Shown: positions 25,788 to 33,505 of the stretch, one piece after another
Layout: every line of letters begins with the position of its first letter
How positions within the stretch are numbered: position 1 is the first letter of the stretch
Assembly: GCA_038205115.1 (NCBI GenBank)
Contig: JBBRCE010000001.1
Coordinates: 124,001 to 188,000, forward strand
Reading direction: 5' to 3'
Source of the DNA: JBBRCE01 sp038205115
GTDB lineage: Bacteria; Planctomycetota; Planctomycetia; Pirellulales; JBBRCE01
DNA: 64,000 nt
The notes under the pieces: model-generated
What the model saw: only the letters and a program-made list of their open reading frames with translations
What the model was told of the DNA's origin: nothing
Databases searched by the model: none
Made by a program: the position numbers and the translations under genes

Positions 25788-26744
25788 CTAAAAACTTTCG
25801 GCCATATCGCGGGCGTGGTAACTGGACCGCACGAACGGACCGCTGGCCACCTTCTTGAATCCCATCGCGCGCGATAGCGCCGCCAGTTGGTCGAATTCTT
25901 CCGGCCGAATGTAGTCCACCACCGGCAGGTGATCCGGCGTGGGCTGCAGATACTGACCCAGAGTCAAAAAGTCGCAGCCTGCGGCGTGCAAGTCGGCCAG
26001 CGTGTCGAGCAGTTCGTCGCGGGTCTCGCCCAGGCCGAGCATCAAGCCGCTTTTGGTTTTGATCGATGGGTTGAGCGCCTTCACGCGGCGCAGCAATTCG
26101 AGCGTCCAGCGATAATCGCTTTTGCGGCCGCGCACTTCGCGATACAGCCGCGGCACGGTTTCCGTGTTGTGATTAAACACTTCTGGCGCCGCTTCCACCA
26201 CGCGTTCCACCGCGCCAGGCTTGCCAAGAAAGTCCGGCGTCAGAACTTCGATCGTCGCCGCCACGCGGGCGCGAACGGCCAGCACCGAGCGATAAAAATG
26301 TTCCGCGCCGCCGTCGGGCAAATCGTCGCGCGTGACCGAAGTGATCACCACGTGCTTCAGTCCCAGACGCTCGGCCGCTTCGGCCACGCGCTCCGGTTCG
26401 TCGGCCTCCAAGGTGCTGGTTTTGCCCTTCTCGACCGAGCAAAAGCCGCAGGGCCGCGTGCAGACCTTGCCCAATATCATGAAGGTGGCCGTCTTTTGCG
26501 ACCAACACTCCATGCGGTTCGGGCATTTGGCTTCTTCGCAGACCGTGTTCAGGCCGAGTTCTTCGACAAGCTTGGCGGTGAAGTGATTGGAATTGCCAAG
26601 CGGCAAGTTGCGTTTGAGCCAGCGTGGCAAACGATTGCCGCTGGCGATCGGCGGCGATGAGCAACCGCCAGCGCCCGATGGCGCTTGATCCAAGATGGGC
26701 AGCGAGGCCGCAGACAAACGAACGATTGGCAGACTACTTTCCAC
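25788..26744 (-). CDS. lipA: lipoyl synthase
   Basis: This 318-residue radical SAM enzyme inserts two sulfur atoms into protein-bound octanoyl groups. Both iron-sulfur sites are complete. The auxiliary cluster cysteines are C69, C74 and C80 (CEEAKCPNRMEC), and the SAM cluster cysteines are C95, C99 and C102 (CTRPCGFC). The C-terminal RSSYHA, whose serine binds the auxiliary cluster, is also present. Its start overlaps the stop of the upstream lipB-like gene by 11 bases, so the two are translationally coupled. The intact lipA contrasts with the altered LipB-like partner. Confidence 0.96.
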   Translation of the reverse strand: MESSLPIVRLSAASLPILDQAPSGAGGCSSPPIASGNRLPRWLKRNLPLGNSNHFTAKLVEELGLNTVCEEAKCPNRMECWSQKTATFMILGKVCTRPCGFCSVEKGKTSTLEADEPERVAEAAERLGLKHVVITSVTRDDLPDGGAEHFYRSVLAVRARVAATIEVLTPDFLGKPGAVERVVEAAPEVFNHNTETVPRLYREVRGRKSDYRWTLELLRRVKALNPSIKTKSGLMLGLGETRDELLDTLADLHAAGCDFLTLGQYLQPTPDHLPVVDYIRPEEFDQLAALSRAMGFKKVASGPFVRSSYHARDMAESF

Positions 26745-27468
26745 GCGCAGGCCTCAAGGGGACCAACCGAGGATGGCCCGTGTGTAAATGGTATTTTTCG
26801 CAACCCAGTGCGGCCGCCAGTTGTCGGACCAGCGCCGCGCGAACCGTTGCCATTTTAACCGGTTTTTGACTTTCGACCACCAGAGAACTCATTTGCGTGC
26901 CAGAATCCGGATCGGTTTGGACGCGTCGAAACAGATGCATGCCGTTGCTGACATTCAGCACACCGCCGAAGTAAGCGATGCCATGCTTGATGGCGACGCC
27001 AATCGCCGCCATTTGCCCAGTGCGTCCCCAAATGCCGTGACGACCGGATTTCTCGAACCCGGGCACGCCAATTTCCGCCATCGTCGCGGCAATGCCGGTC
27101 TGCAATCGCCGCACATGTCCGCCGGGCGTCCAGCCGAGTTGATCCAGCGGCGCCACCACGTAAAACGCCAATTGCCCCACCAAGTGCAGCATCGCGCCGC
27201 CGCCGCGATTCAGCCAATGAATTTCCAGCAATTGGCTGGCCAACTCTTGCGGACTAAATTCCACATGCTGGCGCGAGCCACGACGGCCCATGGTAATTAC
27301 GCCGGGGTGTTCGCAGATCAACACGGTCATGGCGGTACTGGCCGCATCGCGGGCCGCCTGCACCAGTTCCTGCTGCAGCGTCAGGCAATCGGTCAAATCC
27401 ACCGTGCCCAGCAGATAGACATCCAGCGGCGAATCGGGGACGCCAAGCGGTTGGGGAGTTGGTATCAT
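26734..27468 (-). CDS. LipB-like octanoyltransferase homologue lacking the catalytic Lys and Cys
   Basis: The product is 244 residues from the ATG at 27468. It aligns along its length with LipB, which moves octanoate from acyl carrier protein to lipoyl domains, and retains the fold landmarks ICEHPGVITMGRRG, WLNRGGG and MAAIGVAIKHGI. The key positions have changed. The lysine in GxKI is Gln152 (GQMAAIG), the FHG-ALN histidine is Phe167 (YFGGVLN), and the catalytic cysteine of PCG is Asp188 (DPDSG). The RGG-x-TYHGPGQ loop reads RGGGAMLHLVGQ. It overlaps lipA by 11 bases. It may be inactive, use other chemistry, or have a scaffold or regulatory role. Confidence 0.85.
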   Translation of the reverse strand: MIPTPQPLGVPDSPLDVYLLGTVDLTDCLTLQQELVQAARDAASTAMTVLICEHPGVITMGRRGSRQHVEFSPQELASQLLEIHWLNRGGGAMLHLVGQLAFYVVAPLDQLGWTPGGHVRRLQTGIAATMAEIGVPGFEKSGRHGIWGRTGQMAAIGVAIKHGIAYFGGVLNVSNGMHLFRRVQTDPDSGTQMSSLVVESQKPVKMATVRAALVRQLAAALGCEKYHLHTGHPRLVPLRPARGK

Positions 27469-27533
27469 AAATTGTTCGGCAGACGTTTCGAAATGGTCAA
27501 TTCTCTTGATCTGGCGGCACTGATCCTCGCAGC

Positions 27534-28064
27534 ATGGCAAAAAACATTCCCAAACCCACCGCACCGCCGGCCGGTAAACCGAGCAAGAAAAAAGCGGAAC
27601 CCGACCGCGAGCACGATAACGAGCGGCTGATTGCCAACAATCGCAAAGCGCGGCACGAATATGCGGTGCTCGATACGCTGGAGTGCGGCATCATATTGGT
27701 GGGCAGCGAAGTCAAAAGTCTGCGCGGCGGACGAATGTCGCTCGAAGAAGCCTACGGCCGAATTAAGGACGGCGAGGTCTGGCTGATCGGTTGCGACATT
27801 CAAGAGTATACCCAAGCCAACCGCTACAATCACATCCCTAAGCGGCCACGCAAGTTGCTGATGCACCGCCGCGAAGTCAAAAAATTCGCTAGCAAAGCCT
27901 TCGAACAGGGGCTCACACTGGTACCACTCAAAATGTACTTCAAAGAAGGCCGCGCCAAAGTGCTAATGGGCATCTGCAAAGGCAAGAAGCTGCACGACAA
28001 GCGCGAAAGCCTCAAAGCGGCCACCATGAAAAAAGACATTCAACGCGCCATGAAGCAGCGTTGA
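27534..28064 (+). CDS. smpB: SsrA-binding protein SmpB
   Basis: This 176-residue protein binds tmRNA and brings it to stalled ribosomes for trans-translation. Family landmarks are NRKARHEYAVLDTLECGIIL, GSEVKSLRGGRMSLEEAY and the C-terminal basic tail beginning KKLHDKRESLK. About 30 extra lysine- and proline-rich residues precede the conserved core (PAGKPSKKKAEPDREHDNER). The gene is divergent from the lipB-like gene, 65 bases away. No tmRNA gene was recognised in the flanking DNA. Confidence 0.96.
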   Translation: MAKNIPKPTAPPAGKPSKKKAEPDREHDNERLIANNRKARHEYAVLDTLECGIILVGSEVKSLRGGRMSLEEAYGRIKDGEVWLIGCDIQEYTQANRYNHIPKRPRKLLMHRREVKKFASKAFEQGLTLVPLKMYFKEGRAKVLMGICKGKKLHDKRESLKAATMKKDIQRAMKQR

Positions 28065-28196
28065 ATGTCTGGTTGTGTCTGTTTGTTTTCTAAAGCCGCG
28101 AAATTTGATCCGTAAAACTCGCATCACCCAGTTTATCTGCGCGCAGCAAGTGGGCGCGTCGTCATCGCGCTCTCGGACAACGAATCGCTCGAAAAA

Positions 28197-28421
28197 CTAA
28201 TCTCGCGGACGGACAACGCCCGTCAAACCCGAGTAATCCGGGCGATCTTCGTTGTGCCACAACGGCAGGCCCATTTCGATTCGCTGAGCCAGGATGTCGA
28301 GCTTTTCTTTGGAACCGGCGGGCGCGTCGGTTGGCACAAAGTCGTCCGATTCCGCCGGAGCAAAATCTTCGTCGTGACCGTACTTCAAGATGGTTTCAAA
28401 CACGTTCTTCATTTGCCGCAT
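28197..28421 (-). CDS. small conserved hypothetical protein
   Basis: This is a 74-residue acidic protein. The C-terminal segment, EMGLPLWHNEDRPDYSGLTG, is like one I recall from small planctomycete proteins, which supports a real gene. The N-terminal half is helical (MKNVFETILKYGHDEDFAP). It has no signal or membrane segment. A second in-frame ATG three codons in is possible. It ends 132 bases after the smpB stop, convergently. Function unknown. Confidence 0.6.
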   Translation of the reverse strand: MRQMKNVFETILKYGHDEDFAPAESDDFVPTDAPAGSKEKLDILAQRIEMGLPLWHNEDRPDYSGLTGVVRPRD

Positions 28422-28905
28422 GACTCACAACCCTCCACAACAGGCGCGTTTTTAACAACCAAATAAACAATCAAGGCCGCATGAGGAGCTTCCCTTGCAG
28501 TCTCAGGGATGCTATCAAACAGCCTACATACGCAATTTATTTGGCGCACAAACGCTGAAAGTAAAAATACGAATCCCAATAAAATATGGCTTCAAGCGAT
28601 CCTAAACTGTCCTACGAACTCAAGCCGTCTCAAGTTCGACCAAGTTCTTCTTAGTCGGGTTGCGTTGGGCTCGCAACAACCTTCCGACAGGTGGGAAAAA
28701 AAGAACCCAGCCCGGTCGCGTTCCAATTCGTTCCTGTATTATCTAGGAGTCGATGTAAAAGTCAAGTTTTTGGTGATGGCACCGACAAATTTTGCTCAAA
28801 AAATCACGCCGCTTCAAAATCCTTGTTTTCTCGCGTTTTCTTGCCCTTTGCGATACGGGCCGCGCAAGACAGCACCGCCCGCACTCATCCGGACATACCC
28901 CTCAA
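28422..28905. other. intergenic region, 484 bases
   Basis: This AT-richer stretch lies between two divergent genes. It probably holds the promoters of the small hypothetical gene and of the YjbQ-family gene. I see no RNA gene, repeat or coding frame. Confidence 0.4.
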
Positions 28906-29337
28906 ATGACCTGGATTCACCGCATTATCCAACTTACTGCCCAGCGTCGCGGATTTCATCTCATTACCGACGACGTGCTCCACGCGCTGCCCGAAGTTGC
29001 GACGGTTGACGTAGGCTTGCTGCACATTTTCATCCAGCATACGTCCGCTTCGCTGGCGATCAACGAAAATGCCGATCCTGACGTGCCAGCCGATTTGGAA
29101 ACGTCCTTTAATGCGCTGGCCCGCGAAGATTTCCCGTATCGCCACACTTGCGAAGGCCCCGACGACATGCCGGCGCATGTCAAAGCCGCATTGATTGGCA
29201 GCTCGCTAAGCATTCCGATTCATGCCGGACGACTCTGCCTGGGTACTTGGCAAGGCATCTACTTGTGCGAACACCGCAATCAGGGCGGCAGAAGGAAATT
29301 GGTGCTGACCATGCAAGGCGAACTCGCCGAACAATAG
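28906..29337 (+). CDS. YjbQ-family (UPF0047) protein
   Basis: This 143-residue protein of the YjbQ family contains IQLTAQRRGFHLITDDV, LLHIFIQHTSASLAINENAD, the HVKAALIGSSLSIPI strand, and LGTWQGIYLCEHRNQG. The conserved histidines and the QHTSASL and GTWQ motifs are present. E. coli YjbQ has weak thiamine-phosphate synthase activity in vitro, but the biological role is open. I chose the ATG at 28906 because the conserved domain starts there. Convergent with citrate synthase. Confidence 0.92.
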   Translation: MTWIHRIIQLTAQRRGFHLITDDVLHALPEVATVDVGLLHIFIQHTSASLAINENADPDVPADLETSFNALAREDFPYRHTCEGPDDMPAHVKAALIGSSLSIPIHAGRLCLGTWQGIYLCEHRNQGGRRKLVLTMQGELAEQ

Positions 29338-29346
29338 TGTGGATTG

Positions 29347-29364
29347 GCTGGCGAAACGGCCAGC
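29347..29364. terminator. possible convergent terminator hairpin
   Basis: A 6-base stem, GCTGGC at 29347-29352 with GCCAGC at 29359-29364, and a six-base loop lie between the convergent ends of the YjbQ gene and citrate synthase. There is no clear T run, so this is a weak call. Confidence 0.3.
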
Positions 29365-29400
29365 AATTATCACCTACCAATATCTCCACGCGGTCGTGAT

Positions 29401-30717
29401 CTACCGCTTGTCGATCGTTACGAATTCTCGCTGCTTGGGGCCGGTGTAAACCTGACGCGGGCGAGCGATGCGTTTGCTGTCTGAGTGGTGCATCTCCAAC
29501 CAATGAGCAATCCAGCCCGGCAGGCGCCCCATGGCAAACAGCACCGTAAACATCTGCACCGGAATTCCAATGGCGCGGTAGATCACGCCGGAATAGAAAT
29601 CCACGTTGGGATACAGCTTGCGCTCTTTGAAGTACGGGTCCGAAAGCGCCACGGCCTCGAGCTCTTGGGCAATGTCGAAAATCGGATCTTCGATGGCCCG
29701 CTTTTTGAGCAGGCGGTCGCACATGGCTTTGATGATGGTTGCCCGTGGGTCGCGATTTTTATAAACGCGGTGACCGAAGCCCATCAGCCGAAAACCGGTG
29801 CCCTTGGTCTTCGCCAAATCGACATACTTGCCGACGTTCTTATTGTCTTCGCGAATCATCTCCAGCATTTCGACGCAGGCTTGATTGGCCCCGCCGTGCA
29901 GCGGTCCCCACAATGCGCAAATGCCGGCGGAAATGGAAGCAAATAAATTCGCGTCGCTCGAGCCCACCATGCGTACGGTCGACGTGCTGCAATTCTGCTC
30001 GTGGTCGGCATGTACGATCAGCAGCAAGTTCAGCGCTTGGACAAAATCCGGATCGGCTTTGTACGTTTCGCTGGGCACGGCGAACATCATCCGCAAGAAG
30101 TTTTCGCAGTAGTTCAATTCGTTCGAAGGATAAATGAACGGCTGCCCCACCGATTTCTTGAAGCTATAGGCGGCAATGGTCGGCAGCTTGGCAATCAGGC
30201 GGTGAATGGAAACTTCCACCTGCTGATCGTTGTGTGGATTGAGCGAATCTTGATAAAACGTCGACAGCGCGCCAACCACCGAACTCAGAATGGCAACCGG
30301 GTGCGCATCGCGCGGAAAGCCGTTGTAAAACGAGCGCATGTCCTCGTGAATCATCGTGTGTCGGCGCAGCGCCGAGCGGAAGTTATCCAACTGCTCTTGC
30401 GTGGGCAACTCGCCGTAAATCAGCAGGTAACTGACCTCGATGAAGTCGCAGCGCTGGGCCAAAACTTCGATCGGGTAACCGCGATAGCGCAAAATGCCTT
30501 GTTCGCCGTCAAGATACGTGATCGAACTGGTCGTCGAGCCGCTGTTGCCGTAGCCCTCATCCAGCGTGATGCAGCCGGTTGACGAACGCAGCTTGGAGAT
30601 ATCGATGGCGTGTTCGTCTTCGGTCCCGACCACCACCGGTAGTTCGATTTCTTGCTTGCCGACCGTCAACTTGGCCGTGCCCGCGGATGCGGCCTTACTC
30701 TCAGCGACAAAACTCAT
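29401..30717 (-). CDS. gltA: citrate synthase
   Basis: This 438-residue type II citrate synthase makes citrate from oxaloacetate and acetyl-CoA at the entry of the TCA cycle. Landmarks are ILRYRGYPIEVLAQ, VHADHEQNCSTSTVR with an active-site His, GALWGPLHGGANQA-type loop (here CALWGPLHGGANQACVEML), and GFGHRVYKNRDPRA. The C-terminal PNVDFYSGVIYRAIGIP contains the catalytic Asp. The start is the ATG at 30717. A candidate promoter lies about 45 bases upstream. Confidence 0.96.
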   Translation of the reverse strand: MSFVAESKAASAGTAKLTVGKQEIELPVVVGTEDEHAIDISKLRSSTGCITLDEGYGNSGSTTSSITYLDGEQGILRYRGYPIEVLAQRCDFIEVSYLLIYGELPTQEQLDNFRSALRRHTMIHEDMRSFYNGFPRDAHPVAILSSVVGALSTFYQDSLNPHNDQQVEVSIHRLIAKLPTIAAYSFKKSVGQPFIYPSNELNYCENFLRMMFAVPSETYKADPDFVQALNLLLIVHADHEQNCSTSTVRMVGSSDANLFASISAGICALWGPLHGGANQACVEMLEMIREDNKNVGKYVDLAKTKGTGFRLMGFGHRVYKNRDPRATIIKAMCDRLLKKRAIEDPIFDIAQELEAVALSDPYFKERKLYPNVDFYSGVIYRAIGIPVQMFTVLFAMGRLPGWIAHWLEMHHSDSKRIARPRQVYTGPKQREFVTIDKR

Positions 30718-31137
30718 GCAAGCGACTCCGTGATCGAAACCCGCCCGGACGTGAAACCAGCAGTGTAACCCGCAACAAGAGTTTGGACAATCAGCCGCCA
30801 CGTTGCTTTATCGCGGCGGGCAACAACTGTCGTGGCGGTCGCGCCAACGGAAAATACCTGCCATTTGTATCGACCAGCCGTGGCGACTTCGGCGCTCCAT
30901 GCGACCAGCGAATGGCTTCAGCGTGTGGCACGGACCTACGCCACGGCGACGCGCGCGTCGGCTCACAAACACGACCTGCCTGACGCACCGGTCGAATTGC
31001 AAACACGCCCAGCAGGGGTGCTGGCCAAACTGCGGGCAATTCGCCAGAATGAGCGGCAACGTTCGGCTGTCGCACCTCTGGCTTCCGCGCGCCGACGTCC
31101 GCCACGCCCTGATCGTCTTTGCAGGAATTTGCCTAGC
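30718..31137. other. divergent promoter region of citrate synthase and purine nucleoside phosphorylase
   Basis: The 420 bases lie between divergent genes. The citrate synthase promoter candidate is listed separately. An open frame runs through much of the region in frame with the phosphorylase, but the residues it would add (rich in Arg and Thr) do not look like protein. No repeat or RNA gene was seen. Confidence 0.4.
30762..30790 (-). promoter_or_regulatory. candidate citrate synthase promoter
   Basis: On the minus strand, TTGTCC (30790-30785) and TACACT (30767-30762) are separated by 17 bases. Each matches four of six consensus bases. The predicted transcription start lies about 38 bases before the ATG. 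Confidence 0.4.
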
Positions 31138-31971
31138 ATGCTTCAACTCGCCGCACAGATTTCCGAAGCCACCGACGCCATTCGTAAACTCTATTCGAGC
31201 ACACCGCGCGTCGGCATTATTCTCGGCACCGGGCTCGGCAGTTTGGCCGCGCAGATCGTAACCGAAGCCAAAATCGAATACGAATCGCTGCCGCATTTTC
31301 CTCGATCCACGGCCATCAGCCACACCGGCCAGTTGGTCTGCGGCAAACTCAACGGCGTTGAAGTTGTGGCCATGGAGGGCCGCTTTCATGCTTACGAAGG
31401 CTATTCGCAACAGCAGATCACTTTTCCGGTGCGAGTGATGAAGGCGCTAGGCGCGGAACTGCTGATTGTTTCCAACGCGTGCGGCGGCATGAATCCGCAA
31501 TATGCCTGCGGCGACATCATGGTGATTGAAGATCACATCAACTTGCTCGGCGACAACCCACTGATCGGCGTGAACGACGACGCCCTCGGACCGCGATTTC
31601 CGGATCTGTGCCGGCCGTACGACTTTGCGCTGATCGACCAGGCGCTGGAAATTGCGCGCAACGAAAACTTCGCCGCCCATCGCGGCGTGTATGTGGCCGT
31701 CACCGGTCCCAATTTAGAGACGCGGGCCGAATACCGCTTCTTGCGCGCAATCGGCGCCGACGTGGTCGGCATGTCGACAGTGCCAGAAGTACTGGTGGCC
31801 GTTCACGCCGGACTCCGCGTGCTGGGATTATCGATCGTCACCGACATGTGTTTGCCGGACGCGCTCAAGCCAGCCAGCGTGCCAGAAATTCTGCGGATCG
31901 CGGGCGAAGCCGAGCCCAAACTACGCAAAATTGTGATGGGCATTTTGGCGCACCAGCGCGACGCCCGTTAA
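31138..31971 (+). CDS. purine nucleoside phosphorylase (trimeric, PNP/XapA class)
   Basis: This 277-residue cytosolic enzyme cleaves purine nucleosides with phosphate, giving base and ribose-1-phosphate. Landmarks are VGIILGTGLGSLA, FPRSTAISHTGQLVCGKLNG, EGRFHAYEGYS, IVSNACGGMNPQY, VTGPNLETRAEYRF and GADVVGMSTVPEVL. These belong to the trimeric class with the GMST-P-E signature. The ATG at 31138 places the family core directly after the start. Downstream lie 239 bases without a gene, then the DUF3467 gene. Confidence 0.95.
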   Translation: MLQLAAQISEATDAIRKLYSSTPRVGIILGTGLGSLAAQIVTEAKIEYESLPHFPRSTAISHTGQLVCGKLNGVEVVAMEGRFHAYEGYSQQQITFPVRVMKALGAELLIVSNACGGMNPQYACGDIMVIEDHINLLGDNPLIGVNDDALGPRFPDLCRPYDFALIDQALEIARNENFAAHRGVYVAVTGPNLETRAEYRFLRAIGADVVGMSTVPEVLVAVHAGLRVLGLSIVTDMCLPDALKPASVPEILRIAGEAEPKLRKIVMGILAHQRDAR

Positions 31972-32210
31972 ATAGCGCTCCCTGATCGCTGAACCCGTTG
32001 GTCAAGCACCATCCCTTCGCCTGACCAGCTCGACCACTTCGAATCGCGAAGCTTCAAGCCGCGATCGCGCCTGGCCCGACGAGTACGACCGGAGACAAAA
32101 ACGTCGTGCAAGCTGTCGGCTGGACCCACCCGTTTGACTAGCCAAACCGGCGGGCCGCGCGATACAATCCGGCAGTTCACCGGTTTGCAGCATCACTCAG
32201 GAGCCCAGTC

Positions 32211-32576
32211 ATGGCTAAGGAATTTCCGACCATCCCCGACGATCTCACCGCCCCGCCCGCCGCTCAGCAGCCGCGGCAGCAGGTGCATCTGGACGATTCC
32301 AAAGTCGTAGCACTGTACGCCAATTTTTGCCGCGTCACCGGCACGCCGGAAGAACTGATCATTGACTTCGGTCTCAACCCGCAACCGATGGGCATCCCCG
32401 AAAATCCGCTGGCCGTCACGCAGCGAATCATCGTCAATTTCTTCACCGCCAAGCGATTGCTGCACGCGTTGGGCATGACGTTGCAAAACCATGAGAGCGT
32501 GTTTGGCGTGCTGGAAACTGACATCAACAAACGCGTCCAACGTCAACCGCAACCGCAGCAACCGCCGCGCGCGTAA
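32211..32576 (+). CDS. DUF3467 protein
   Basis: This 121-residue protein has the DUF3467 core: DDSKVVALYANFCRVTGTPE, EELIIDFGLNPQP, and ITQRIIVNFFTAKRLLHAL-like text (here VTQRIIVNFFTAKRLLHALG). These small proteins are common in bacteria, with a beta-rich core followed by a helix. Function unknown. The tail is rich in Gln and Pro. A hypothetical gene follows on the same strand after 93 bases. Confidence 0.88.
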   Translation: MAKEFPTIPDDLTAPPAAQQPRQQVHLDDSKVVALYANFCRVTGTPEELIIDFGLNPQPMGIPENPLAVTQRIIVNFFTAKRLLHALGMTLQNHESVFGVLETDINKRVQRQPQPQQPPRA

Positions 32577-32669
32577 GGCTCGCGTGTCGCAAACAACTCC
32601 GCTCGAAAGTTCTGCCGCCGCCTTGAATCGCAATGCCATTCTCGGTGGGGCAGAGCGCGGTTTCAGCCC

Positions 32670-33353
32670 ATGATGATCGAAGACCTTTATCGACTGGCGT
32701 TCGACGCGGTGCGGCAGCATCTGCTGGCCGCTGGCGTCGCGCTGGAAGAAGACGATGGCGACCTGCTGTTTCTGGGCCACCGCCTGGGCATGTCGATTGC
32801 TTTCGAGGGCTTCGAGCGGCAAGACAAACAGGTCATTGCGCCGCTGGACATTCAAATGCACGTCGATGGTTGCGAGGGCGATCGTTTTCGCCTGGGCACG
32901 CTGGGCGTGGGCGCCGATGCCGCCGCGGCGCTGGCCGACGGCATTCAAGAATGGCACTTGCTGGCGGCATCGCCCGTGTTGTCGGCGCTGGGCGCGCCGC
33001 CGGCGCGCTCCGCCGGAGATGCCGCGCGCTACATGGGTCGCTGGCAGGTTTTTCCGGGCAGGGCCGGCATTCGCGGTTCGCGACCGCCGCAGCTTGCGCC
33101 CACCGCGCCGTTTTTTCGCGAGTTGCTGGCTGCGCTCAAAGCGCAGGTGCGCACCTGGAAGACGCCGGACAAGTTCGAACTGCGTTCGATTTTTGCCATG
33201 ATCAGTTCGTCGGAAGGCAACGTAGAAATTCAGGCTGCCGTCAACGGATTTGTGGACGCCAGCCTGGTCGAGCGATTAACGGCGTTGCCCTGGCCCAAAC
33301 CGGCCAACGCCTATCTCTATAAACAACTGTTCGTGTTTAGCGCCGGCGAATAG
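32670..33353 (+). CDS. hypothetical protein, possibly DUF6348-like
   Basis: This 227-residue soluble protein has no signal peptide. It starts with a helix (IEDLYRLAFDAVRQHLLAAG), then beta-rich text (DLLFLGHRLGMSIAFEGFE, and APLDIQMHVDG), and a middle with DGIQEWHLLAASPVLSALG. The C-terminus has LRSIFAMISSSEGNVEIQAA and a hydrophobic end. The layout suggests an immunity-protein or SMI1-like alpha/beta fold, and it may belong to DUF6348, but I cannot confirm this by eye. Two adjacent ATGs (32670, 32673) can serve as start. Confidence 0.7.
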   Translation: MMIEDLYRLAFDAVRQHLLAAGVALEEDDGDLLFLGHRLGMSIAFEGFERQDKQVIAPLDIQMHVDGCEGDRFRLGTLGVGADAAAALADGIQEWHLLAASPVLSALGAPPARSAGDAARYMGRWQVFPGRAGIRGSRPPQLAPTAPFFRELLAALKAQVRTWKTPDKFELRSIFAMISSSEGNVEIQAAVNGFVDASLVERLTALPWPKPANAYLYKQLFVFSAGE

Positions 33354-33440
33354 CGGCGACGCGTGGTTGATTTTCTTCGCAAGCATCCGTCGCGAAATCG
33401 ATTTTGCGTAAGTGAATCGAATGGCCTGACTGAAGGCGAA

Positions 33441-33484
33441 AGCGATGGCGGCATTTCGGGCTGCGAAATCGATCCGCCATCGCT
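33441..33484. terminator. bidirectional terminator-like hairpin
   Basis: A perfect 11-base inverted repeat, AGCGATGGCGG at 33441-33451 and CCGCCATCGCT at 33474-33484, encloses a second perfect pair, ATTTCG at 33453-33458 and CGAAAT at 33464-33469. It lies between the convergent stops at 33353 and 33506. There is no T run on either side, so it may stop transcription with help or protect both mRNA ends. Confidence 0.6.
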
Positions 33485-33505
33485 TGCTCAATTGCCAACG
33501 ATCAC

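Noticed and set aside
32133..32168. TTGACT and TACAAT upstream of the DUF3467 gene
   Set aside because: The two boxes are separated by 24 bases, too far for a standard promoter.
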